From: Halomonas litopenaei
Lineage (GTDB): Bacteria; Pseudomonadota; Gammaproteobacteria; Pseudomonadales; Halomonadaceae
DNA: 64,000 bases
Assembly: GCF_017303055.1 (NCBI RefSeq)
Contig: NZ_JAEKJT010000004.1
Coordinates: forward strand, 372,001 to 436,000
Direction of reading: 5' to 3'
Shown here: piece after piece, positions 8,888-16,714 of the stretch
How positions within the stretch are numbered: the first letter of the stretch is position 1
Layout of the letters: every line of letters starts with the position of its first letter
Position numbers and translations under genes: made by a program
Notes under the pieces: generated by a model
Database searches by the model: none
What the model was told of the DNA's origin: nothing
What the model saw: the letters and a program-made list of their open reading frames with translations, nothing else

Positions 8888-9751
8888 ATGTTCAAGCAAC
8901 GTCATATCGTCATCACCGGAGGCTCCTCCGGGCTTGGGCTGGCACTGGCCGGCAGACTGCTGGATAAAGGCGCCCGCGTCACTCTGGTGGCGCGCCAACG
9001 GGCGCGTCTGGAAAGCGCCCAGCGTTCACTCATCGCCGCACGGCCCTCCGCCGTGGTCGAGATTGAGGCTCTGGACGTGACCGATGCGGCCGCTACACGC
9101 AGCGGCATGGACGCCATTGCCGCCAGAACAGAGGGCATCGATGGCCTGATCAACTGCGCCGGCATCCTGCGCGAGGGCTACTTCGAGACCTTGACCGACA
9201 ACGACTTTCGCGAGGTCATGGAGGTCAACTACTTCGGACCGCTCAACGCCACCCGGGCGGCATTGCCCCATCTGGTCGCCGGCAGCAACAACGACACCAG
9301 CACCGGCGCGCCCACGGCCTGGCTGATCAATATCGCCTCGGTGGCTGGCCTCACGGGCGTCTTTGGCTATACCCCCTACTGCGCCAGCAAACACGCCCTG
9401 GTGGGTTTGACCGAATCGCTCTACTACGAACTCTCGCCGCGTGGCATTCGCGTCCAACTGGCCTGCCCCGGCGAATTCGACTCCCCGATGGTGGATCAGC
9501 TCGAACAGGGCCGCACCCCGGAAAACCGCGCCCAGACGCTGTCCATTCCCAAGGCCAGCGTCGACGCCATCGCCGACGACATCATGGCTGGGCTGGCCCA
9601 GGGCGACTTCCTGATCGTGCCGACCCGCAAGGCGCGCCTGGCGACCCTGGGCATGCGACTGCTGCCGAGCCTGTCGCGCAGGCTGATGAGGCGCACCGTC
9701 GAACGGGTCTATCAGGGCCCCGACGACGGCCTGCAGCGACAGATCGGTTAG
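8888..9751 (+). CDS. Short-chain dehydrogenase/reductase
   Basis: This 287-residue classical SDR has the cofactor motif TGGSSGLG at residues 10-17, the NCAG motif at 89-92, the catalytic serine in INIASVAG (about S151) and the YCASK dyad (Y164, K168). The C-terminal region is somewhat extended and basic. The overall look (GGSSGLGLALAGRLL start, PTRKARLATLGMRLLP end) resembles the 3-ketodihydrosphingosine-reductase-like group, so a lipid-type keto or hydroxy substrate is plausible. A longer reading from TTG 8867 is possible, but ATG 8888 follows an AGGAG at 8876-8880 with good spacing and begins right before the Rossmann motif. It lies 87 bp after the alkylsulfatase beyond a hairpin, and may be co-transcribed with the upstream operon. 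Confidence 0.88.
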   Translation: MFKQRHIVITGGSSGLGLALAGRLLDKGARVTLVARQRARLESAQRSLIAARPSAVVEIEALDVTDAAATRSGMDAIAARTEGIDGLINCAGILREGYFETLTDNDFREVMEVNYFGPLNATRAALPHLVAGSNNDTSTGAPTAWLINIASVAGLTGVFGYTPYCASKHALVGLTESLYYELSPRGIRVQLACPGEFDSPMVDQLEQGRTPENRAQTLSIPKASVDAIADDIMAGLAQGDFLIVPTRKARLATLGMRLLPSLSRRLMRRTVERVYQGPDDGLQRQIG

Positions 9752-9777
9752 GTCGTGCGCCTCAACGCTGGCGAGGG

Positions 9778-11085
9778 TCAGGTGGCTGCGGCCTGTGCTT
9801 CCACAAAGGTCTGATGGTCCTGAGCCACGCAGCGGGCATAGCTCAGGGACAGGGTACTCACCATTTCCACGACGCTGTCCAGCTGACCGTCAACCTGGCG
9901 ACCGACCGCACGGGCAAAGCGCCCAGGGTCGTCAGGCGTGAGCGCCGCTGCTCCGCGTAGATGCTCCCGAGCCAGAATCGCTCCCCACTGCTTCACCAGC
10001 TGCCGATACGCCTTGCCGCTGTCGAGCTTGTGGGTCGGAAAGTCCTCTTTGTAGGGAGACCGCTCACGCACCGAGAACACCTTGTCGCCCAGGTGCAGCC
10101 ACCCCAGATAGATGTCGGGGTGTTCGGCAATGGCTCGAAAGGCGGCGGCGTGACGGGCGCCTTCGTGGGGAAAGGTGGCTTTCCAGGCTCGCTTGCCCGC
10201 GCTGCTCATGAGTACTAGCCCCGCTGGCCCCGGCTGCTCCTTGACGTCGAGAATGACATCGTCGTGCTCGTGATCCTTGCCTCCCTCGATCAATACGTAG
10301 AAGCGCTCGAGGCCCAGCGACCCGGTACCGGCATCGATCCGCCTGGCGGTATCCTTGACGGAAAAGTGCGCGTCCTCCGCGTCACTCAGCTCACCTTTCA
10401 GGGTACTGCGGTACTCTTCATTGATGGCCTTGCGCAGCTGACTATCCAGATGGGCAGGCAAGTTGATCAGCTTGCCTTCACGCTGCAGCCTGCGCCCGGT
10501 TTCCTCCTGCACGGTCCACTTGTCGAGCATCTTGGCCCGACTTTTCTTGCGTTCCACCTTCTGCATGAAGGGCTTGAGCGGCCCCTTGGCGGTATCGACA
10601 CTGACATGCCCCGGCGACTCTCCCGCGCGATACGTCGCCAGGGTCTTGTGGTAGCTGAGCACCAGATGCTTGAGACCACGCCTCAATGTCTTGCGCGAGA
10701 CGCCATTCTCCTCGGCATCCAGCACCAGGCTGATGGACAGGCGCCACAGGTCATACTGATAGTCCCCGATCAGCGCATCGTCGAAGTCGTCCATGCCATA
10801 TCGCACGCGATCGTCATGGTGGCCATAGGCGCCGAAGTTGTAGGCGTGGGCATCGCCCTGCAACCATGTCTGCGTGTCCACCTGGCCACCGAAGAGAGAG
10901 AAGCGCCAGTCGTGCCAGACATCCGCCCAGTAAAGATGATTGGTGCCCCGAAAGAAGGCGTAGGGAGACGCCGCGATCTTGGCGTACTTGGTGCGCTGGT
11001 CATCCGCATCAAGGTGCGCGTTGGCCGTGTGGATGGCCTCCATGACCTGGCGCGGTCGATGGTGGCGAGTCAGGGGAAGTGACAT
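9778..11085 (-). CDS. DUF2252 domain protein
   Basis: This 435-residue cytoplasmic protein has no signal or membrane segment. It shows the family pattern: FFRGTNHLYWAD near residue 48, LQGDAHAYNFGAYG, and DDFDDALIGDYQYDLWRLSISL. The Gly-Asp-x-His plus Asp-Phe-Asp-Asp arrangement resembles the catalytic core of aminoglycoside-phosphotransferase or kinase-like folds, to which DUF2252 has been compared. No substrate is established. It is convergent with the SDR gene, 26 bp from its stop, and stands alone on the minus strand. Confidence 0.85.
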   Translation of the reverse strand: MSLPLTRHHRPRQVMEAIHTANAHLDADDQRTKYAKIAASPYAFFRGTNHLYWADVWHDWRFSLFGGQVDTQTWLQGDAHAYNFGAYGHHDDRVRYGMDDFDDALIGDYQYDLWRLSISLVLDAEENGVSRKTLRRGLKHLVLSYHKTLATYRAGESPGHVSVDTAKGPLKPFMQKVERKKSRAKMLDKWTVQEETGRRLQREGKLINLPAHLDSQLRKAINEEYRSTLKGELSDAEDAHFSVKDTARRIDAGTGSLGLERFYVLIEGGKDHEHDDVILDVKEQPGPAGLVLMSSAGKRAWKATFPHEGARHAAAFRAIAEHPDIYLGWLHLGDKVFSVRERSPYKEDFPTHKLDSGKAYRQLVKQWGAILAREHLRGAAALTPDDPGRFARAVGRQVDGQLDSVVEMVSTLSLSYARCVAQDHQTFVEAQAAAT

Positions 11086-11533
11086 GCCAGTCTCCTCGGC
11101 AGCTGACAGACGTCATCGGCAGACGATGCCGTCCAGTGAGTTTTCAGAGAGTGCCGCTTTTGGCCAGTCCTGGCCTCAAGGCGCGAATAGACGCGTCATC
11201 AAGCATACCTTTCGGGAGCCGGACATGCCGTCTCACCAGCCAACGCCGACCAGGCGCCGGGGCGACACGCTCGACAACCCCATCGTCAATGGTTGGCGGC
11301 ACCTGCCCGCAGAGGACAGAGGCACAACGCACCGCGCTCGCCCATGGCTGGCGTAACGTGGTAATGATGAGGAGACGGCGGACGTCGAGGGGCAGGCGGT
11401 CTTCGTAGAAAGCGCGATCCCGAGGTATGGCGGGCCAGTAACGGTCATACCGGGCGGCCTGGGCATTACCTCAATGGGGATGACACCCGCCCCTGACACC
11501 GTCATCTTTTACGGCCACTGTGGAGACTCGATC
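11086..11533. other. Intergenic region between DUF2252 and ogt
   Basis: This 448-bp stretch between divergent genes has no ORF with convincing family features apart from the small candidate at 11225. It should hold the promoters of both flanking genes, but no clear -35/-10 pair stood out. Confidence 0.5.
11225..11356 (+). CDS. Possible small protein, 43 residues
   Basis: The reading frame begins MPSHQPTPTRRRGDTL and ends RARPWLA. The ATG is preceded by GGGAG at 11214-11218, six bases upstream, which is the main reason to list it. The product would be basic and hydrophilic, with no signal or membrane segment. I recognise no family. Overlapping frames are also open in this GC-rich stretch, so chance is a serious alternative. 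Confidence 0.22.
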   Translation: MPSHQPTPTRRRGDTLDNPIVNGWRHLPAEDRGTTHRARPWLA

Positions 11534-12082
11534 ATGCCAAGGCGCGCAACGCCCATCCAGGCTGACCCGCAAACCCGTTACGCCGGCTTTGCTGGCATCG
11601 ACGTCTATCATCCTCCCGCCAGCAGCGCTCTGGGCGCTGTCGTCATCGCGGCAAGCGCCCGGGGCATCGCCAGAATTGACTTTATGGAGAACGCCGCGGC
11701 AGCGACGAGCACGCCCCGCGCCACGCCCTTGACGGAGGTCTGCCGTGAACAGCTGACAGAGTTCTTTGCCGGACAGCGTCAGCAGTTTGATCTACCGCTC
11801 GAGCCGCAGGGCACCGAGTTTCAGCGCCAGGTGTGGCAGGCACTGGCCGCCATTCCCTTCGGCGAAACGCGAAGCTACGGACAACTTGCCGAAGGCCTGG
11901 GACGCAAGGGTGCCCAGCGAGCGGTGGGGGCGGCCAACGGGCGCAATCCGATTTCGATCGTGATTCCCTGCCATCGGGTCATTGGCAGCGACGGCAGCCT
12001 GACCGGCTATGCTGGTGGGATGGGGCGCAAGCAGTGGCTGCTCGCCTTCGAAGCGCAGGAAGTGCCGCTGACGCTGTGCTGA
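11534..12082 (+). CDS. ogt: Methylated-DNA--protein-cysteine methyltransferase (Ogt type)
   Basis: This 182-residue suicide repair protein transfers the methyl group from O6-methylguanine to its own cysteine. The active-site motif [10 protein letters not shown] places the acceptor at about C146. The helix-turn-helix region [19 protein letters not shown] and the asparagine hinge (GAANGRNPI) are intact. The N-terminal domain (residues 1-85) is the variable ribonuclease-H-like half. Starts at 11474 and 11480 would lengthen it by about 20 residues, but ATG 11534 has GGAG at 11522-11525 with eight-base spacing and gives normal family length. No Ada-type DNA-binding domain is present, so Ogt is preferred. 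Confidence 0.93.
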   Translation: MPRRATPIQADPQTRYAGFAGIDVYHPPASSALGAVVIAASARGIARIDFMENAAAATSTPRATPLTEVCREQLTEFFAGQRQQFDLPLEPQGTEFQRQVWQALAAIPFGETRSYGQLAEGLGRKGAQRAVGAANGRNPISIVIPCHRVIGSDGSLTGYAGGMGRKQWLLAFEAQEVPLTLC

Positions 12083-12154
12083 GGGCAGCTAGCATAGACT
12101 CCGCCAGCCCGCCGCTCAGCGGACAGATATCACCTTGCCGGACGGAGAAAGGTC

Positions 12155-12508
12155 TCAGGACTCGACATTGGCAGACGCGATTCGCGGATCGAAGACCAGG
12201 TGCGCACGAATAGCCTGGACGTCATCCAGCGGGTGCTCGTAGCTCCACACAGCATCCTCATAGCGTTGCCCATCGACATCGACATGGAAGTAGCTGGCAT
12301 CCCCCTTGAAGGGACAGTGCGTGCGCGTCTCGCTGGGCGTCAATCGTGTCATGTCCACATCAGCCCGAGGAAGATAAAGCCTCGTTGGATAGCCAGGTTC
12401 GTTCAACTCGAGCGCGTGCAGGGTGTCGGCGACCACCTCGCCATCAATATCCACTCGCACGCGAGTAGTCAGGGGATAGATCGCAATACGCTGTCGTGGT
12501 GCATCCAT
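12155..12508 (-). CDS. DUF427 family protein
   Basis: This small 117-residue cytoplasmic protein matches DUF427: RVRVDIDGEVVADT, EPGYPTRLYLPRADVDM, THCPFKGDASYFHV and the ending AIRAHLVFDPRIA are the signature blocks (beta-tent fold). The function is unknown; the cysteine-containing CPFKG motif is invariant in the family. An in-frame ORF extends upstream to 12574, but AGGAGA at 12515-12520 is well spaced for ATG 12508 (MDAPRQRI) and touches the alternative ATG at 12514, so 12508 is preferred. It is convergent with ogt, 72 bp away. Confidence 0.85.
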   Translation of the reverse strand: MDAPRQRIAIYPLTTRVRVDIDGEVVADTLHALELNEPGYPTRLYLPRADVDMTRLTPSETRTHCPFKGDASYFHVDVDGQRYEDAVWSYEHPLDDVQAIRAHLVFDPRIASANVES

Positions 12509-12662
12509 CGGCATTCTCCTGTGATTGATTAACCCGCAATCCCGCTGGCCAAGTGACGCCTCGCCGTCTTCCACTGGTAACTCACCGGGTGCCCTTCATC
12601 GACCGTGCCGATACCCGTATACGTGTGTTATCTCGGCGGTGCCACGCCTTTCGTTCTGACTA

Positions 12663-12731
12663 TCACTAGAGCCTAGTACTGAGGATCATTAGAGCTTAGT
12701 GCTAACGGTGATTAGAGCCTAGTTCTGCCCG
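12663..12731. repeat. Three 23-bp direct tandem repeats
   Basis: Units start at 12663, 12686 and 12709 and share the core TAGAGCYTAGT at the same offset (TAGAG at 12667, 12690, 12713). A fourth, strongly decayed copy may follow at 12732. The period of 23 bp is about two helical turns, which would put repeated protein contacts on one face of the DNA. Confidence 0.75.
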
Positions 12732-12928
12732 TCATGAGACCGTGTCCACGATGACTGCCATGGTCGCGGGCTCTGTAGGGACTATCTCGCTGCTATTGGG
12801 TGCTTTCTCAAGGAAAAAACTTACGTTCTCACGCAGCTATCCTACTGCGAGCGGCCCTGTTGACGTCTTTTTCTTGAGCTTCCCTCACCCCAGAATGAGA
12901 GGGGGCCGCTAGTGTCAGCCGCCCTTTT

Positions 12929-12980
12929 CATCACACCATCGCATCACACAATTGCATCACCCTATCGCTTCACACTATCC
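12929..12980. repeat. Four 13-bp direct tandem repeats
   Basis: Units are CATCACACCATCG, CATCACACAATTG, CATCACCCTATCG and CTTCACACTATCC at 12929, 12942, 12955 and 12968. There is no spacer between units. It lies about 280 bp upstream of the lipoprotein start. Confidence 0.75.
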
Positions 12981-13257
12981 CGCTCTTTTCGGCAGATTAT
13001 CATGCTGTGAGAATTCAACTCGGTCCGCGTTATGCTGCCTCGGTCGTGGTTCCCCCGACGTTTCCCTATTGACCAAAAATCAACGAAGACTCATTTAGTG
13101 GAATCCAATGTCAGGGTTTTCTATCCTAGGCCCTCGTGGCGCCATTTTCGGGCCACGAATCTGGCACTACCTGACGCGCTCAGGCGCATTCATGACGATA
13201 ACATCTGGCGCATTTCAGCCGGTCAGACCCACCGGTGCGCCGCCCAAGGAAACTTCC

Positions 13258-13980
13258 ATGCCCCCGTTCGCCCGCACATCGCTTGCCCTGGCCCTGCCTC
13301 TGCTGACCGCCGCCTGCGCCAGCATGTCCACCAGCAAACCCGCTGTCGCTCAATCCCTCGACTGGACCGCGACCCCCGTCTACACCACCCTGACGCTGTC
13401 TGCCGGCTTCCAGCCCGATCCCCAGACGGTCAGCGTCATGGCTGGCGGCGATACACGTGCAAGCGTTGTCAGTGCCGACTGTGCGGGCTTCGTCAATCCC
13501 GCTGCTCCGGACGTGGACATCAATTACACCGCCGGCAGCTATCCGCTGAAGATCGCCGCCAGCGCCTCCAGCGATACGACGCTGGTGGTCTATGATCCTG
13601 CCGGTATCTGGCACTGCAACGATGACGCCAGTGGCACCAATCCCGCCATTGTGTTGCCCAATCCGGCAAGCGGTAACTACAACGTGTGGATCGGCACCTA
13701 TGAGTCGGGCGGCCGACTGGTGCCGGCGGAACTGCAAATTTCCGAGTCTGTGAGTTCGAACACCGCTGCAGCCAGTGCCTCTGCCAGTGCCTCCAACGAT
13801 TACATTGGTGGCGATATCGAGTGGGGGGATGATGGTAGCCAGTGGAGCAATGACGGTGAGTGCGATGATCCGCGCTTCCTGGGCCCAGGCGCTGCCGCCG
13901 GCAACATCGACGCCGACCGCTTCCACGACGCCAGCGACTGCCGCAGCCTGTACGAACAGGGCCAGCTCTACTTGCGTTAA
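13258..13980 (+). CDS. Secreted lipoprotein with a DGECDDPRF motif
   Basis: The 240-residue product begins MPPFARTSLALALPLLTAAC, a lipoprotein signal peptide with the lipobox LTAAC, so Cys20 would be lipidated. Residues 40-175 look like an all-beta domain (SAGFQPDPQTVSVMAGG, SYPLKIAASASSDTTLVVYDP, SGNYNVWIGTYESGG), resembling pre-peptidase C-terminal-type beta-sandwiches. A serine/alanine linker then leads to a short cysteine-containing C-terminal module, DDGSQWSNDGECDDPRF, which recurs at the ends of many bacterial extracellular proteins and may bind calcium. The in-frame ORF opens at 13108, but only ATG 13258 (AAGGAA upstream) gives a proper signal peptide. The function is unknown. Confidence 0.75.
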   Translation: MPPFARTSLALALPLLTAACASMSTSKPAVAQSLDWTATPVYTTLTLSAGFQPDPQTVSVMAGGDTRASVVSADCAGFVNPAAPDVDINYTAGSYPLKIAASASSDTTLVVYDPAGIWHCNDDASGTNPAIVLPNPASGNYNVWIGTYESGGRLVPAELQISESVSSNTAAASASASASNDYIGGDIEWGDDGSQWSNDGECDDPRFLGPGAAAGNIDADRFHDASDCRSLYEQGQLYLR

Positions 13981-14261
13981 GAGACTTGTGCCAAGCAACT
14001 TGTGCTAAGAGAGTTCAGACGCGCGGATGACGCCTGCCGCCCTTCGCGTTCAGGACTCACCGCGTTCGGCCCTTTGCCCACGGGGTGCATGCGAAGTGCT
14101 ACATGCCTTCACATGCACCTCATTTCGCGGCGGGTCCTGCGGTGGTGCCATGGAGATCCATCGCGACCAACGAGACTCTGCGTGTGTTTACCACATGGGC
14201 CTTCATCGCATGGTCATGGGAAGACGATACGCTGAACCGACCTTTTTCCTTCGGTGAACCC

Positions 14262-15545
14262 ATGCACCACGATCGCCCCTCTTCACGCCGCCGCTCTTCA
14301 CACGGTCGCGGTCCGGATCACACCTGTCCGGACCACCCGTGGCAAGATCATCCTGCTCCAGGGTATCGGGAAATTTTCCTGACGTTTCTTGGCCTGGGGC
14401 TGACATCCTTTGGCGGGCCTGTCGCTCACCTGGGCTACTTTCGGCAGGTCTTTGTCAAACAGCGTGGATGGCTTTCGGATACCGCTTACGCGGAGCTGGT
14501 CGCGCTGTGTCAGTTCTTGCCGGGCCCTGCCAGTAGCCAGGTGGGGCTGGCCATCGGGCTGATGCGCGGAGGACTGACGGGGGCGCTGCTGGCCTGGCTC
14601 GCCTTCACCCTGCCTTCTGCACTGGCGATGATGGCATTTGCACTGGGTGCTGGCAGCATGGACGGCGCCATCGGCGAGGCGCTGATTCATTCGCTCAAGC
14701 TGGTGGCCGTCGTCATTGTCGCTCACGCGATCCACGGCATGGCGCGTCAACTGTGTCCCGACCTGCCCCGTGCAGGCATTGCGCTGGCTGCCCTGGCGGT
14801 CATGCTCGCCATGGGTGGCATCAGTGCACAGGTGGCCGTCATCCTGTTCGGGGGCCTGTGTGGCATCTGGTGGCTAAGCGCCGACGCTCCGCCGGGCTCT
14901 ACCACTTCCCTGGCGGCGCCCCTCGCTGGCTGGGTCAGTGCGCTGGCACTTTTGCTTGCCGCCGTGATGCTGGTGGCCTTGCCTATCCTGGCGGCAGGCA
15001 CCGACGCGCTATGGGCCGACCTTGCCGACAGCTTCTACCGGGCGGGGGCTTTGGTCTTTGGCGGCGGCCACGTCGTGTTGCCGCTACTCGACGCCGAAAT
15101 GGTGGGCAAGGGGCTGGTGTCTGAAGCGGACTTCGTGGCGGGGTACGGCGCTGCCCAGGCAGTCCCGGGGCCTCTGTTCACCTTTGCGGCCTATCTGGGC
15201 ACCGTGGCGGGAGGCATGAGCCTATGGGCCGGTGCTCTTGCGCTGGTCGCCATCTTCCTTCCTGGCGCCCTGCTGGTGGTGGGCCTGCTGCCACTGTGGC
15301 AGCGCTTGGGCCAGCACGCTCGTTTGAGAGCGGCGATGAAGGGAGCCAATGCCGCCGTCGTCGGACTGCTCGGTGCGGCCTTCATCGATCCTATCTGTCG
15401 AAGTGCGATCGATTCGCTGGTCGACATCGCCACCGTGGCGGCAGGTTTTATTGTGCTGAAGCGCATCCCTGTGTGGGCGCTGGTGCTTCTGTTTCTGGCC
15501 CTTGGTCTGGTTCGGGGATCATGGAGCATGCTGCTGCAGGGGTAG
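14262..15545 (+). CDS. chrA: Chromate transporter, two-domain ChrA type
   Basis: The 427-residue polytopic membrane protein contains two homologous halves, the long-chain form of the CHR family. Each half carries the family signature: FLGLGLTSFGGPVAHLGYFRQ near residue 45, and AGALVFGGGHVVLPLLDAEMV in the second half with GAAQAVPGPLFTFAAYLG after it. About 10-12 hydrophobic segments are visible. It is expected to export chromate by an anion-exchange mechanism. The ORF is open from 14085, but the upstream 59 residues are hydrophilic and poorly protein-like. ATG 14262 (MHHDRPSSRRRSS) lies just before the first conserved segment, though its ribosome site is weak. No chrB regulator is nearby. Confidence 0.9.
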   Translation: MHHDRPSSRRRSSHGRGPDHTCPDHPWQDHPAPGYREIFLTFLGLGLTSFGGPVAHLGYFRQVFVKQRGWLSDTAYAELVALCQFLPGPASSQVGLAIGLMRGGLTGALLAWLAFTLPSALAMMAFALGAGSMDGAIGEALIHSLKLVAVVIVAHAIHGMARQLCPDLPRAGIALAALAVMLAMGGISAQVAVILFGGLCGIWWLSADAPPGSTTSLAAPLAGWVSALALLLAAVMLVALPILAAGTDALWADLADSFYRAGALVFGGGHVVLPLLDAEMVGKGLVSEADFVAGYGAAQAVPGPLFTFAAYLGTVAGGMSLWAGALALVAIFLPGALLVVGLLPLWQRLGQHARLRAAMKGANAAVVGLLGAAFIDPICRSAIDSLVDIATVAAGFIVLKRIPVWALVLLFLALGLVRGSWSMLLQG

Positions 15546-15558
15546 TCCAGCAGCACGC

Positions 15559-15582
15559 TGGCTCTGGCTCTGGCTTTGGCTC
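15559..15582. repeat. TGGCTC hexamer tandem repeat, four units
   Basis: Three exact TGGCTC units and one TGGCTT unit run without gaps just after the chrA stop codon. It is a short simple repeat with no evident role. Confidence 0.6.
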
Positions 15583-15652
15583 CGACCCTGGTGTCACTCG
15601 GAACATCCCCCCGTCCCAGCGCATCCTCTCCCATCGCTGAGGGCAACCGCCC

Positions 15653-16369
15653 TCAGCAGGTCACGCCCGCGTGCTCCTGCTTGAGGCGATAGAAGTCCTC
15701 GACGATCTCCTCCATGGCGCCAGCGTCGTAGGGGCAGAGCCCGCTCACCACCAGCTTCTTGCCACCACGCCCAATCACCTCACCCGCCGCCTCAATGGCA
15801 AAATCGAGATGCACATCGCCACGCTTGCCAATCACTTCCAGCCGCGAGTCAAGCAGCCGCAATGCAGGCATCTGGGCATCCAGTCGATCCAGCGAGAAGC
15901 CCATGCTGTCGTAGATCACCAGCGGACGCTTGGGATTGAACATGACGCCGCAGTCTTCCATCAGCGGCTTCAGGTAGTGAGGGAAATTCTTGCCCGAAAA
16001 GGCGACATAGCAGCGCGTGAAGGCTTCGACCACCTGCTCGTCGAAGGTCACCTCACCACGCCGCTCTACCTCGAGGTAACACTTGCCATCACCGTCCTGC
16101 ACCCGGATGACGCGATCACCATGCTCGATGAAACTGAGCGGGCGGTCGGCGCCCACCATGGCCAGGAACCGGAAATTCATGTGCTGCGACAGACCAAATC
16201 GCTTCAATACCAGGGCGAACAGCAGATCTCCGGGGACACAGAACCGACGGGCGCCCGGCGTGTGGATCGGATTGAAGTCACCGGCGATACACTTGGCAAA
16301 ACGGCTGGCCTGTTCGGCGGACACCAAGATGCAATCGTCGATACAGGAATGATACTCATCAAGAAACAT
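15653..16369 (-). CDS. DUF3581 family protein
   Basis: This 238-residue soluble protein has no signal peptide. AGDFNPIHTPGARRFCVPGDLLFALVL near residues 28-54 resembles the hot-dog (MaoC-like) hydratase motif D-x-N-P-x-H, and I assign the whole to DUF3581 from recall of that family in gammaproteobacteria. Its function is not established; the DFNPIH motif suggests binding of an acyl thioester, but this is inference. The gene ends 107 bp from the convergent chrA. ATG 16369 has no strong ribosome site. Confidence 0.68.
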   Translation of the reverse strand: MFLDEYHSCIDDCILVSAEQASRFAKCIAGDFNPIHTPGARRFCVPGDLLFALVLKRFGLSQHMNFRFLAMVGADRPLSFIEHGDRVIRVQDGDGKCYLEVERRGEVTFDEQVVEAFTRCYVAFSGKNFPHYLKPLMEDCGVMFNPKRPLVIYDSMGFSLDRLDAQMPALRLLDSRLEVIGKRGDVHLDFAIEAAGEVIGRGGKKLVVSGLCPYDAGAMEEIVEDFYRLKQEHAGVTC

Positions 16370-16714
16370 GGGACGGACGCCTGGCTAAAACTGGAGTGGG
16401 AAAGGCCGGCTCAGCCCTTCTGGCCCGCATGATGCCATAGATCCCCATCAAATGAGCAGGTCCGCGAATGCTTCAACCGATCCACGTCAGTTGCGCCAGC
16501 GTCGCGTTTCTTGTCCTGCCCGCCACTTCATGACACTTCTTTGCCGACATGTGACCCCTTATGGCTGCATCGGCTACCTCCAGGTCACGGCACCAACGCC
16601 CCCTACCAAAGGTGCAGCACAGCGCGCCTTTGGCAGCATATTGCGGTGCAAAACGCTGTGATAGGCTCGATGGCGATTTCTCCATCTTTCATTCATTTTC
16701 AGGATGCCATCGTC
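16370..16714. other. Intergenic region upstream of nhaD
   Basis: These 345 bp separate divergent genes. The nhaD frame stays open through most of it, but the encoded sequence is not membrane-like, so it is treated as leader and promoter DNA. No convincing promoter or operator was found by eye. Confidence 0.5.

Larger units (their letters stand above)
12509..13257. other. Non-coding region with two tandem-repeat blocks
   Basis: No credible gene is seen in these 749 bp. They hold a 23-bp tandem repeat (12663-12731), a 13-bp tandem repeat (12929-12980) and an 8-bp inverted repeat AGCGGCCC/GGGCCGCT at 12850-12857 and 12903-12910. An imperfect inversion, CTCAAGGAAAAA against TTTTTCTTGAG, lies around 12808-12879. 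The composition is more AT-rich than the flanks. Promoters for both divergent neighbours should lie here. Confidence 0.6.

Noticed and set aside
12663..12980. Tandem repeats considered as a CRISPR array
   Set aside because: The units abut without unique spacers, are only 13 and 23 bp long, and no cas gene is present.
13984..14005. ACTTGTGC repeated at 14-bp spacing after the lipoprotein gene
   Set aside because: Only two copies and no symmetry; too little to support a function.
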